Below, piece by piece: positions 25,250 to 36,150 of a stretch of 64,000 nt of DNA; the stretch's first letter is position 1, and every line of letters begins with the position of its first letter. The position numbers and the translations under genes were made by a program. The notes below the pieces were generated by a model. That model did not search any database, was not told the DNA's origin, and worked only from the letters and a program-made list of their open reading frames with translations. Source of the DNA: Scylla paramamosain (lineage: Eukaryota; Arthropoda; Malacostraca; Decapoda; Portunidae); contig NC_087151.1 of NCBI RefSeq assembly GCF_035594125.1, positions 22,649,069-22,713,068 on the forward strand, read 5' to 3'.

Positions 25250-25830
25250 TGGTGGGCATTCTAATCCCTCAAGCTATCCACCTATTGCTTTAATTTCCTA
25301 CCTATCTAAAGTTTTTGAATCTACCTTCAACAGGAAGATTATTAAACATATATCACTTGACAAACTTCTATCTAATTGCCAGTTTGGGTTCCGTCAAGGC
25401 CGCTCTACTGGTGATCTGGCTTTCCTTATTGAATCTCGTTCATCCTCTTTGAGAGATTTTGGTAAAACTTTTCCTGTTGCCTTATACATATTATTTTTTT
25501 TTTTAATAGAGTCTGGCCTAAAACTTTGATTTCCAAACTACCCACCTACAGCTTCTATTCTTCTCTCTGTATCTTCATCACAAGTTTCCTTTCTGACCGT
25601 TCTATTGCTCCTGTGGTAGACGGTCACTGTTCTTCTAAATCTATTAACAGAGGTGTTCTAAGTGTACTATCCTGTCACCCACTGTCATCCCATTACTCAT
25701 TAACGATTTTCTAAACCAAACATATTATCCTATACAATCTAACGCTGATGATACCACCCTGCATTTTTCCACTTCTTTCTATAGACGTTCAACCTTTCCA
25801 GAAGTAAACAGTTCACGCAAGGATGCCTAA
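25250..25830 (+). pseudogene. Line A reverse transcriptase, Y-to-N altered catalytic box (copy e)
   Basis: RT fingers and palm spread over several frames: NPSSYPPIALISYLSKVFEST-type block near 25258-25330, GFRQGRSTGDLAFLIES near 25386-25440, and palm at 25526-25830. The catalytic box reads AACGCTGATGAT at 25741-25752, i.e. NADD instead of YADD. Motif A is destroyed by a T-rich run near 25495. The GVPQGSVLS box has become GVLSVLS by deletion. Confidence 0.75.
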
Positions 25831-26700
25831 CTTTCGATCTCTCTAAAATTTCTGATTAATTGTTTGCATTAATTGTTTAATGCCTTAAAAACTCAATTCC
25901 TCCACCAATCAATTCAACACAACCTTCCAGACAACTATCCTCTCTTGTATAAAGACAATCAATTGTTCATCTCTTCTACACTGAACATCTGTTTTTTTTT
26001 TTGTTTTTTTTTTTTATAACCTAAACTAGAAAATCAAAACTCATCTCCAGCTAGAAACGCTTCTTTGAAGTTAGGTGTTCTGAGACTTCTACGACAATTT
26101 TTCTCATCCCCCCAGCTGCTAAGCCTATACAAGGTCCTTATCCGTCCATGCATGGAATATGCTTCACATGTTTGGGGGATTCCACTCATACGGCTATTCT
26201 AGACAGAGTGGAATCAAAAGATTTTCGTATCATTAACTCTCATCTAACTGATGGCATCAGCTTCTTTCTCTCCAGCGCAATGTTAAATCTTTAGCTACCC
26301 TCTACTGCTATTTTTATGCTAACTGCTCTTCTGATCTTGCTAACTACATGCCTCCCCTCCGCCTGCGGCCTCTCTGCACAAGACTTTCTTCTTTCTCTCA
26401 CCCGTATTCTGTCCACCTCTCTAATGCAAGAGTTAACCAGTATTCTCAATCATTAATTCCTTTCTCTGGTAAAGTTTTGAACTCCATGCCTGATTATGTG
26501 TTTCCACCTTCCTATAAATTGAATTCCTTCAAGACACTTATTATTTAAGACACTTATACATTTTTGACTGCCGCTTCGGAACCTGTTCAGGGACCGTTGT
26601 CTCAGTGGGTTATTTATCTATTTTTTTTTATTTATTTTGAATTTATCTTTTGGTTGGTGGGGGATTTTTGTTGCCCTTGGCCTGTGTCCCTACATAAAAA

Positions 26701-28689
26701 AGTGTTTTTAAGTTTCTTAGCTATCAAAACGCAAAAAAAAAAAAAAAAAAAAAAAAAAAACGTACAAAGTAGCCTATATAAAGAAACGAAAAGACATCCA
26801 TCACAAACTTGTAATATGAGTGTTTTTGATGTCCTAAGGTATCAGAAAGCTAAAACACGTCAATAGTACATTATACTGAGAAACAGACCAACATTACCAA
26901 AAACGTTTACTATGAGTCTTATTCATCATTTTAAGTACCAAAACGCTAAAATGCATATAAAGAGACCTATGTGAAAGAACAAAGCTACATTATCAAAGTG
27001 CATGCAAAGCACACTATATTGGAAATGAAAACAACTTTATCAAAAACGAGGTTTTTGAGGTATAAAAACGCTAAAACGGAAGCACAACAGCCATTATGGA
27101 GAAAAGAAAACACTCTATAAAAAAAAAAAAAACATGTATTTTTGAGTGTTTTTGAGCTTTTTACGTACCCAAACACCCTTTCTAAAGAAACAAAACGACA
27201 TTACCTAAAACATGTGTTTTGAGTTATTTCTATTTTATTTTATTAGGTAACAACACGTCAAAATAAATGCAAAGTAGACAGTATAAGGAAACTAAACGTT
27301 ATTAAAACAAATGTGTCTGATATGTGTTTTTAAGGTTCTTAGTTGCTGAAACACTAAAACACATGAACATTACTCTGTATTTTAGAAAAAAATATCTTTA
27401 TCAAAAATGTGTATTATGAGTGTAATTCACCATGTTAAATACCAAAATGCCAAAATGCATACAAGTAACCCTTTTTGAAGAAACAGAAAAATATTTCCAA
27501 AAAGGTGTGCTTTAAGTATTTTTCAGTTTCTCAGGTACCAAAATGCGGAAACACATGCAAAGTAGCCAATGTATGGAAATTAAATTTTATAATCACAAAA
27601 GTGTGTTATCAGTGTTTTTGATGTTCTTATGTATCAGAACGCTAAAACACGTGAATAGTACTCTATATTGGGAGAGAGATTAATATTACCAAAAAACGTG
27701 TATTATGAGTCTTATTCACCATGTTAGATACCAAAACGCCAAAATGCATAAAAAAAAATCTATATGAAGAACCTCAACTACTTTACCAAAAATATGTATT
27801 ATAAATGTTTTTGAATTTGCTAGGTACTAAAACGTCAAAATGGATGGAAAGCACACTATATTTGAAAATAAAATAACATAACCGAAAAATGTGGGTTTTG
27901 ATGGTTTTCAACTGTTTACGTGCCGAAACGCTAAAACGCATTCAAAACATAAGACTTATTTATGGAGAAATCGAACAACTTCATTTTAAATGTATTTTTA
28001 GTGATTTTTGAGCTTGTTAGGTAACAAAACCCCAAAATGCAAGCAAAACACTCTATATACAATAATGAGATGACAGGTCCAGAAACCCGTCATTTGCGTG
28101 TTTTTGAGCATATCAGCCACGAAAACACCAAAAAGGATGGAAAACACCCGATATTAGAAAATTAAAGAATATTACCAAAATCGTGTATTTTGACGGTTAT
28201 TAAGCTTGTAACATACCAAAACTCTAAAATGGAAGCAAAAATACACTTCCTGGTGAAAAAGAACATTACAAAAAACGGATGTTTTGAGTTTGTTTGAGTT
28301 TATCAAAAAGCCAAAACAAATGGAAATATGCTAATATGTGGATACATTGATAGTATTACAAACGTATCTGACAAGTGTTTTTAAGGCTCACTGGAACTGA
28401 AACGCTAAAACATGTTAATATTACTTTATGTTTAGTAACAGAATGTAATTAACAAAAATGTGCATTATGAGTCTTATTTACCGTGTTAGGCACCAAAACG
28501 ACAAAATGCATAAAAAGAAATCTATATGAAGAAACAGAACTACAATACCATTAACCTGTATTATCAATGTTAGGTACCAAAATGCCAAAGTGCATACAAA
28601 GCACACGAAATTAGAAAAGAAAACATCACCAAAAAAGTGTCTTTTTAGTGTTTTCAAATTAGTTACGTACCAAAACACTAAAACGCATG
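26701..28689 (-). repeat. Eleven-monomer HOR satellite, reverse orientation
   Basis: Resumes in mid-monomer right after copy e's tail; a 30-bp A run sits at 26731-26760. Diagnostic GGTTCTTAGTTGCTGAAAC lies at about 27330 and the next equivalent at about 28385, 1055 bp later, a complete eleven-mer. Mirrored at about 47906-49820. No gene is present. Confidence 0.9.
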
Positions 28690-28742
28690 CAAAAAAAAAA
28701 AATAAATAAATAAATAAAAAATAAATAAATAAATAAAAAAAA
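28690..28742. repeat. (AAAT)n tract, short allele of an AT-expanded mirror site
   Basis: A/AAAT-rich tract of about 50 bp replacing the middle of a monomer. At the mirror position (47651-47903) the same place holds about 200 bp of (AT)n plus (ATTT)n. Confidence 0.85.
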
Positions 28743-30570
28743 TGGATAAAACAGAACAACTTCATCAAAAGAGTGTATTTTAAGTGTTTTTGTCGTCTTG
28801 TTAGATACCAAACCTACAAAATGCATGGAAAGCATCCTATATCGGGTAATGAAACATCATTACCAGAAACCTGTCATTTTCTTGTTTTGAGCATACAAGG
28901 CACCAAAAAGCTAAAAGCATGGAAAACATCTCATTTGGGAAAACTAAACATTACTAACAAATCATGACTGTATTTTAAATGTTTTTGAACCTCTTACGTA
29001 CCAAAACTCTAAAATATATGTAAAACACCATTTCTGGAGGAACAGAACAATATTTCCAAAAAAATCTTGTGTTTAGGGTGTTTTCGAGTTTATTAGGTAC
29101 CAAAACCGGAAATCAAATGCAAATTAGCTGATGTGGGAAAATAAAACAATATTACCACAAATGTGTCTTATGAGTGTTTTTAAGGTTCTTAGATGCTGAA
29201 ATGCTAAAACTTATGAATATTTCCATATTGAGAAACATAACATCATTTCCAAAAAATGTATATTTTACGTTTTTCAGTTTATTAGGTACAAAATCGCAAA
29301 CTAGCTAATATAAAGAAAAGAAAGAAATTGTATAATAAGAAACATTTGTTATGATTGTTTTTGATGTTCTTAGATATCAGAACGCTAAAGCACATGAATA
29401 GCTCTATACTGAGGAACAAAACAACAGTAATTACTATCTTAGGTACCAAAAAGCTAAAATGCATAAAAAATAAAAAAAATAAAAATTTTTAACAAAAACA
29501 ATCTCTATGAAGAAACAGAACTACATTACTAAAATACCTGTATTATGAATATTTTTTTCTTATTTGTTAGGTGCCAAAACGGCAAAGTGTATTCAAAACA
29601 CACTATACTGAAAAAGAAAACATTACCAAAAAGTGATTTTTGAGTGATTTCATCTTCCTACATACCAAAAAGTCTAAAACGAATGCCAAACGTCCTTTTA
29701 GGAGAAACTGAACAACTTCACCAAAAAAAGTGTATTTTTAGTTTATTTGCGCCTGTTAATTACCAAAATGACGAAATGCATGGAAAGCATCCAATATGGG
29801 GATATGAAATGACATTATCAGAAACGTGTCATTTGCGTTTTTTTTAAGCATATTAAGCATAAAAACGCTAAAAACAAAGGAAAAAAAAAACCTGTATTGT
29901 AAAACTAAAACAATGTTATCAAAATTGTGTCTTTTACTTTTTTTAAGCTTTTTATGTACCAAAACTCTAAAAAACATGGAACATTACCCAAAAACGTGTC
30001 TTCGATGTTTTTCAGTTTCTTAGGTACTAAAACGGCAAAACACATAAAAATTAGAAAATATAACGAAACTAAACCACAAACGTGTCTTATGAGTCTTTTT
30101 AATATTCTTAGGAGGAGACACGCTAAAACATATGAATATTAATCTATGTTATGTAACAGAATATCATTAACAAAAAACGTGTATTATGAGTATGATTCAC
30201 CATATTAGTTACCAAAATGCAAAATACATATAAAGAACACATTCTGGAATAAGAGAATATTTCGAAAAATTTGTGTTTTAGGTGTTTTTTTTTTTCAGTT
30301 TGTTTGGTACCAAAACGACAAAAGACGTGGAAATTAGCCAATAGAGGAAAACGAAACGATATAATCACAAAAGTGTATTATGAGTGTTTTTTAAGTTCCT
30401 AGGTATGAAAACGTTAAAACACGTGAATAGTACTCTAAATTGAGAAACAGAACACCATTACCAAAAAACTGGTATTAAGAGACTTTCACAATGATAAGTA
30501 CCAAAACGGCAAAATGCATACAAAGAAACCTGTATTTTTATTTTTTATTTTATTTATCTATTTTTTTATT
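28743..30570 (-). repeat. Eleven-monomer HOR satellite, reverse orientation
   Basis: Continuation to the 3' end of copy f. Landmarks: GGTTCTTAGATGCTGAAATGC near 29188 and ATTCTTAGGAGGAGACACGC near 30105. The intervals are shorter than 1.05 kb, so monomers have been lost. It ends in a T-rich stretch at 30534-30570, the poly(A) side of copy f. Mirrored at 45870-47650. Confidence 0.9.
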
Positions 30571-31017
30571 TTTTCATGTAGGAGAGACACAGGCCGAGGG
30601 CAACAAAAAAAATAAATAAATGATAAAAAAAAAAAAAAAAAAAGCCCACTGAGATGCCAGTCCCAGAAAAGGGGCCAGAGCAGTAGACAAAAACTGAAGG
30701 ATAAGTGTCTTCAACCTCACCCTTGAAGGAATTCATCATAGGAAGATGGAAATGCAGAAGCAGGCAGGGAGTTCCAGAGTTTACCAGAGAAAGGGATATA
30801 TGACTGAGAATGCTGGTCATTGCATCTTGCATTAGAATCTTGCATTAAAGAGATGGACAGAATTGGGGTGGGAGGAAGAAGAAAGTCTTGTGCAGTGAGG
30901 CCGCGGGAGGAGGGGAGGCACGCAGTTAGCAAGATCAGAAGAGCAGTTAGCATGAAAATACCGGTAGAAGATATTTAGAGATCCAACATTGCAGCGATGA
31001 GAGAGAGGCTGAAGACC
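30571..31017 (-). mobile_element. Line A copy f: 3'-end fragment
   Basis: Minus-strand 3' UTR and C-terminal domain (TTTTTGTCTACTGC..., SFIPFSGKLWNSLPASAFPSSYDEF). It has a distinctive deletion turning the usual SYDLNSF into SYDEF and a changed GAGGTTGAAGACAC end, both also present in copy i at 45690-45720. It ends at 31017 in GTCTTCAGCC (minus sense) and abuts copy g head to head. Mirror of 45423-45868. Confidence 0.9.
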
Positions 31018-31284
31018 ACCTCTCTAATGCAAGAGTTAACCGGTATTCTCAATCATTCATTCCTTTCTCTGGTAAACTCTGGAACTCCCTGCCTGTTTCT
31101 GTATTTTTGCCTTCCTATGACTTGAATTCCTTCAAGAGGGAGGTTTCAAAACACTTATCCATCAATTTTTGACTACTGCCTTGACCCTTTTATGAGACTG
31201 GCAATTTTGTGGGCATTTTTTTATTGTTTTTTTTTTGTTTCCCTTGGGCAGTATCCCTCCTATATGAAAAAGAAAAAAAAAAAG
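31018..31284 (+). mobile_element. Line A copy g: 3'-end fragment, head-to-head with copy f
   Basis: Plus-strand C-terminal end (CACCTCTCTAATGCAAGAG...), 3' UTR and tail (CCTATATGAAAAAG plus A run to 31283). Both f and g keep their own 3' ends, so this is not the usual twin-priming inversion. It resembles copy c's 3' UTR (GACCCTTTTATG...GGGCATTTTTTT). The f/g boundary is the inner edge of the left inverted arm. Confidence 0.88.
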
Positions 31285-33092
31285 TATTTTGAGTTTTTTG
31301 AGGTTTAAAAAAAAACACCGAAAATGCAGGCAAAGATCTTTATATGGGGAAACAAAAAGGCATTACAAAAAAACGTGTATTATGAGAGTTTTTCAGCTTC
31401 TTATGTACCAAACACCATTCATTAAACAGAATTAAACAGAATAACATTACCGAAAACAACAATTTTGAGTGTTTTTGAGCTTCTTACATTGAAAAACACC
31501 CAACTGCATGCAAAATACAATATATGGGAAAATGAAATTACATTACGAGAAACATTTATTATGAGTGTTTCTAAGGTACCAAAATGTTAAAATGCGTTAA
31601 TAGAACTCTATATGGAGAAACAGAACAACATTACCACAAATGTGTTTTTTGAGAATATTTCACATTACTAGATACCAAACCACCTAAATAAATGTATAGC
31701 ACCCTCGATGGGGAAAGGAAACGACATTTTCAGAAACGTGTCTTTTGAGTGTTTTTGAGCGTGTTAGGCACCAAGACGCTAAAAAAAAAAAAAACATGGC
31801 AATCAGCCTACATAAGAAAACAAAACAACGTAAGCAAAAACGTGTTTTTTAAAGTGTTTTTGAGGTACTTACTAAAACGCTAAAACGCAGGGAAAACACC
31901 TTTTACGGAGAAACACAATAACTTTACCAATAACGTGAATTTTGAGTGTTTTTCAGCTTGTTACGTACAAAAACGTCAAAATGCATGGAAAATACCCTAT
32001 ATGGAGAAAGGAAAGAACATTACGAGAAACGTGTATTATGAAAGTTTTTGAGCTCGTTAGGTATCAAAACGCTAATACGCACAAATAGCACTCTATATGG
32101 AGAAACAGGAAAACATCACCAAAAATCTGTATTTTGAGTGTATTTCACATTATTACGTACAAAAATGTAATGTAATGGAATACAGTACAAGAATGTAATG
32201 GACGCAAAGCACCTTATATGGGTAAAGGGAACTATATATCTAAAATTGTCTATTTTCTCCCTTTATAAGCGTGCTACCCACAAAAGCCAGGAAAAGCATG
32301 GAAAGCACCTCATATTAGAAAACAAAACATAACTAAAAAAAAATCTCTTTTTAGTGTTTTTGAGCTACTTATGTACAAAAACGCATGGAAAAAAATTTTT
32401 TTGGGAGAAACACATTACCATTATTTTGCGTGTTTTTTGAGCTTGTTACGTAGAAAAAATAACAAATTGCATGCAAGGAACTCTATATGGGGAAACGAAA
32501 AGACATTACGTGAAACATGTATTATGAGAGTTTTTTATCTTAGGTTCTAAAATAATGAAACGCATGAATTGCACTTTATATGTGCAAACAGATCATTACC
32601 AAAAAAGGTGTATTTTAATCGTTAGAATGTTAGATACCAAAATGCCAAAATGCATGCAAAGCCCCTTATATGAGGAAACAAAATGATGTTACAAGAAACG
32701 TGTTTTTGAGTGTTTTTGAGCGTGTTATGTCCCAAAATGATAAAAAGCATGGAAAGCATCCTACATGGGGATACAAAGCAATATTACAAGAAACATGTCT
32801 TTTATTTTATTTTATTGTATTTTATTTATTTTTTTTACTTACATACCAAAACACTGAAACGCATGGAATACACTCTTTTTGGAAATACATAATTACATGA
32901 TCAAAAACAAGTATTTTTGGTGTTTTTTTTTCAGCATGTTATGTTAAAAACGGTTAAATTCTTGCAAAACACTTTATATTAGGAAACAATAAAATATTAC
33001 GAGAAACGTGTTTTATGACTGTTTTTTTTAAGTTTTTAAGGTAACAAAACGGAAAAACGCGTTAATAGCACTTTATACCGGGAAAGAAAACA
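31285..33092 (-). repeat. Five-monomer HOR satellite, reverse orientation, best preserved
   Basis: The cleanest five-mer stretch. The monomer beginning GAGAAAC...GTATTATGAG...ATAGCACT occurs near 31555, 32035, 32510 and 32998: spacings about 480, 475 and 488 bp. In order, the other monomers are marked by CACATTGTTAGGTACC (or CACATTACTAG), GAGCGTGTTAGGCACC, a TTACGTACC...CGCAGGGAAAACACC type and GTTACGTACAAAAACGTC. No gene is present. Confidence 0.92.
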
Positions 33093-33128
33093 TTGGGTTT
33101 AGGGAGGGGAATAAAAACCCAAGGAGGA

Positions 33129-33180
33129 GTTAGGATTCTTTTAATCTCTAACGTTTCGGCTGAATAGCCATCCTCAGAGA
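33129..33180 (-). ncRNA. Hammerhead-like core of Penelope type (degenerate)
   Basis: Minus-strand CTGAGGA (33177-33171), a 4-bp helix II (GGCT/AGCC with ATTC loop, 33169-33158), then CGAAACG (33158-33152). A possible helix III is GTTAG with CTAAC (33152-33148 with 33133-33129). Penelope-like elements are known to carry hammerhead motifs in their terminal repeats. The A15.1-U16.1 pairing and helix I are not convincing here, so self-cleavage is doubtful. Confidence 0.4.
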
Positions 33181-33294
33181 GACTGATTTACATGAGTGAA
33201 AACACACTATTTATAACAACATACAAAATTTTCTCATTTGACATTCGTACAGAGTATTGCCATCCTGGCGTGTACCTCACCTAATTTTATTTTC

Positions 33295-33486
33295 CTAGTC
33301 AGGTGGCATTGTCCGCCTACTTGACGAGCCTTTACTGGAGACTTTCCTTGTACCTGACCTGAGGGCCAATATGGCAGAATTACCCGCACACCTGATTAAA
33401 CCTTCCCTGTGGTTAATGACTTCCCTAGTTTTTATGAGGGCTGCCTCTATAGCTTTTCTCATTCTTTTCTTCAATCCAACTTTAAT
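33295..33486 (-). pseudogene. Penelope-like polyprotein C-terminus (partial)
   Basis: About 63 codons ending at TAG 33297-33295. Readable blocks are GLKKRMRKAIEAALIKTREV, INHREGLIRCAGNSAILAL and SSRRTMPPD. The pattern of E-A-LI followed by N resembles the end of the GIY-YIG endonuclease module found at the C-terminus of many Penelope-like proteins, which would cut target DNA. The N-terminal part (reverse transcriptase, GIY-YIG core) is missing; the frame is cut at 33487 by Line A. An alternative is an unrelated retroelement tail. Confidence 0.5.
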
Positions 33487-33687
33487 TTCTTTAGAGACTC
33501 AGTAAGGAAAGCCAGAAGATCACCAGTAGAGCGGCCTTGACGGAACCCATACTGGTGATTAGATGGAAGTTTGTGAAGTGATAGATGTTTAAGAATCTTT
33601 CTGTTGAGGATAGATTTAAAATCTTTAGATAGGCAGGAAATTAAAGCAATAAGACGGTAGTTTGAGGGATTAGAACGGTCACCCTTT

Positions 33688-33951
33688 TTAGGAACAGGTT
33701 GAATGTAGGCAAACTTCCAGCAAGAAGGAAAGGTAGATTTTGACAGGCAGCTGAAAGATTTTGACTAGGCAAAGTGCAAGCACGGAGGCACAGTTTCGGA
33801 GAACAATAGGAGGGACCCCATCAGGTCCATAAGCCTTCCGAAGGTTTAGGCCAGCAAGGGCATGGAAAACATCATTGCGAAGAATTTTAATAGGTAGCAT
33901 GAAGTAGTCAGAGGATGGAGGAGAGGGAGGAACAAGCCCTGAATCGTCCAA
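33688..33951 (-). pseudogene. Line A RT fingers fragment (copy h)
   Basis: 87 codons with SGLVPPSPPSSDYFMLPIKI, LRNDVFHALAGLN, KAYGPDGVPPIVLRNCASVLA, i.e. RT motif 0/1 with the GPDG box, then a frameshift at about 33770 in the region normally reading LFQLCLSTSTFPSCWKF. The downstream part of the fingers (YIQPVPKKGDRSNPSNYRP) is readable in another frame at 33640-33715. Confidence 0.72.
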
Positions 33952-34743
33952 GGTAGAGTTTTTAGCAAAAGTTTGAGCGAAGAGTTCAGCTTTAGAAATA
34001 GATGCACATGTGATAGCAGTGGTGACATAAAGTTGAAATAAAGGAGGGAAAGAAGAAGAAGCAAAGTTATTGAAGATATTTTTGGCTAGATGCCAGAAGC
34101 TACGAGAAGAGTTAGATCTTTTGATGGAAGGCTTAAGTACCTTTTGTAGGCCACCTCTTTACCATGTATAGCACGAAAATATGCTCTGTTAAACCAAGGT
34201 TTGGAAGGTTTAGGTCGAGAAAAAGATTGAGGAATGTACGCCTCCATGCCAGACACTATCACCCCTGTTATGTGCTCAGCACACAAAGACGGGTCTCTGA
34301 CACGGAAGCAGTAGTCATTCCAAGGAAAGTCAGAAAAATACCTCCTCAGGTCCCCCCAACTAGCAGAGGCAAAACGCTAGAGGCACCTTCGCTTAAGGGG
34401 ATCCTGAGGAGGGATTGGAGCGATAGGACAAGATACAGATATGAGATTGTGATCGGAGGAGCCCAACAGAGAAGAAAGGGTGACAGCATAAGCAGAAGGA
34501 TTAGAGGTCAGGAAAAGGTCAAGAATGTTGGGCGTTTCTCCAAAACGGTCAGGAATACGAGTAGGGTGTTGCATCAATTACTCTAGGTCATGGAGTAGAG
34601 CAAAGTTGAAGGCTAGTTCACCAGGATGGTCAGTGAAGGGAGAGGAAAGCCAAAGCTGGTGGTGAATATTAAAGTCTCCAAGAATGGAGATCTCTGCAAA
34701 AGGGAAGAGAGTCACAATGTGCTCCACTTTGGAAGTTAAATAG

Positions 34744-35355
34744 TCAAAGAATTTTTTTATAGTTAGAGGAGTTAGGTGAGAGGTATAGAGCACAGATAAA
34801 TTTAGTTTGAGAGTGACTCTGTAGTCGTAGCCAGATGGTGGAAAACTCGGAAGATTCAAGAGTGTGGGCACGAGAGTAGGTTAAGTCACTGCGCACATAA
34901 ACACAGCATCCAGCTTTGGATCGAAAATGAGGATAGAGAAAGTAGGAGGGAGTAGAAAAGGGGCTACTGTCAGTTGCCTCAGACACCTGAGTTTCAGTGA
35001 GGAAAAGAAGATGAGGTTTAGAAGAGGAGAGGTGGTGTTCTACAGACTGAAAATTAGATCTTAGACCGCGAATGTTGCAGAAGTTAATAAAGAAAAAGTT
35101 GAGGGGGGTGTCAAGACAATTAGGGTCGTCGACAGAAAGGCAGTCCGACCTGGGGACATTTATGGTCCCCTCCCCAGATGAGGACTCCGAGGATGGTGTA
35201 GGAGTCGCCATGATGATTTTAAAATTTTTAAGAAGGGTGTGTGTGTTATTAGGTGCTTGTAGTTTTGTGTGGAGGAAGAGAGTTGTCTTTAGAGGGCAGG
35301 CTGTGACTGCCCCCTTGTGTTGTGAGACACAAAGGGAAACGTTCAGTGAGGTCAC
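34744..35355 (-). pseudogene. Line A ORF N-terminus with APE-type endonuclease (copy h)
   Basis: 203 codons of the element's single visible ORF. The likely true start is the ATG at 35211, which opens MATPTPSSES; the upstream in-frame ATG at 35355 lies in the presumed 5' UTR. The endonuclease begins at NFFFINFCNIRGLRSNF (the N-x-RGL start motif), then LLFLTET (catalytic Glu), the YFLYPHFRSK/CCVYVRSDLTYSRAH block and FICALYLSPNSSNYKK. A frameshift in an A/T run near 34750 ends it. The rest of the endonuclease continues in the other frame at 34578-34871 (GDFN at 34679-34668), and SDHN is at 34456-34445. Confidence 0.82.
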
Positions 35356-35400
35356 TGCTGGGTTTAATGATAAGTTTACAGCACCCCCTGAACTGTGCTT

Positions 35401-35508
35401 TAGACCTCACTGGGAGTAATTATTGTTTCGGCAGGTGCCTACTGCTTCCTCCTTTAGACCTCACTGGGAGTAATTATTGTTTCGGCAGGTGCCTACTGCT
35501 TCCTCCTT
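35401..35508 (-). repeat. Two perfect 54-bp tandem units at the Line A 5' end
   Basis: Units 35401-35454 and 35455-35508 are identical (each containing CACTGGGAGTAATTATTG and TTTCGGCAGGTGCC). Copy b has one such unit. This may be monomeric 5' UTR/promoter units as in some other LINEs, or a local duplication. Confidence 0.88.
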
Positions 35509-36082
35509 TATTTTTGGTAATGTTTTTCTGTTTTTCCCTTAAAGGGTGTTTTGTATGCGTTTTAGCTTTTTGCTATGTAAGTAGCTAAAAAAAAAAAAGA
35601 AAACTAAAAAGAAAACTTTTTTGGTAAAGTTGTTTTGTTTTTTCATATAAGGTGTTACCATGCTTTTTAGGGTTATGGTGACTACCACGTACTCATAAAT
35701 ATTTAAAAGACATTTTTTTTCTTTTTTTAAAGTCGTTTCCTTTACCCATATAGTGTGCTTTCCGTATATGCTGGCGTTTTGGTACCTAATAATGTGAAAT
35801 ACACTCAAAACACATATTTTTCGTAATTTTGTTCTCTTTCTCCATATTGAGTGCTATTCATGTTGTTTCAAGTTTTAATACCAAGAAGATCAAAAACACT
35901 CATAACAAACGTTTCTCATAGTGTCCTTTTGTTTCCCTATGTAAGGTATTTTCCATGCATTTTTGCGTTTTTTTGTCCATAACAAGGTTAAAAACACTCA
36001 GATAACTTGTTTTTGTTAGTGTCATTGTGTTTTCAATAAAATATTTTTTACATTTTGGGCAAATGCGAAAAGTAAAAAAAAA

Positions 36083-36150
36083 TTCTAAGTAAAAATGCAA
36101 AAAGATTTTGGATTTTTACTTAGAAAAATGCATTTTGCATTTTTCTAAGT
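36083..36150. repeat. Two overlapping perfect hairpins
   Basis: Hairpin 1 pairs 36083-36096 (TTCTAAGTAAAAAT) with 36112-36125. Hairpin 2 pairs 36118-36132 (ACTTAGAAAAATGCA) with 36136-36150 across a TTT loop. They share 36118-36125, so only one can form at a time. The sequence does not fit the monomer. Confidence 0.85.

Larger units (their letters stand above)
23952..26700 (+). mobile_element. Line A copy e: endonuclease to poly(A), heavily decayed
   Basis: Starts within the endonuclease (TCCAAATCTTGATGTTG) and continues to the 3' UTR and tail (CCTGTGTCCCTACATAAAAAA). Marks shared with copy j on the opposite strand are: T-rich insertion near 25990-26017, palm motif altered to NADD, TTCAAGACACTTATTATTTAAGACAC end, and identical 3' flanking satellite. 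Stops and indels are spread along it. The mirror relation means e and j are duplicates of one insertion. Confidence 0.92.
33093..33486 (-). mobile_element. Penelope-like retroelement fragment
   Basis: About 390 bp unlike satellite and Line A. On the minus strand it has a short coding end and then a non-coding part carrying CTGAGGA...AGCCGAAACGTTAG, the recurrent terminal signature of Penelope-like elements. The plus-strand left end (GGGTTTAGGGAGGGGAATAAAAACCC) joins satellite at about 33092. The right end joins Line A copy h at about 33487. Assignment rests on recognition of the terminal box and the coding tail, not on a database match. Confidence 0.65.
33487..35508 (-). mobile_element. Line A copy h: 5' UTR, endonuclease and RT fingers
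   Basis: Keeps the 5' end, with two identical 54-bp units at 35401-35508. An ATG at 35211-35209 (MATPTPSSES) follows, then the endonuclease, the linker and the RT fingers as far as GRSTGDLLAFLTES. It is cut at 33487, before the palm. One frameshift near 34750, a TAG near 34378 (CTAGAGGCACC in plus sense) and indels at 33770 and 34120 break the ORF. This is the best copy for defining the element's 5' half. Confidence 0.92.

Noticed and set aside
31001..31284. Twin-priming 5' inversion of one LINE at f/g
   Set aside because: Both halves contain the same 3' region and each its own tail, whereas twin priming gives two different parts of one element.
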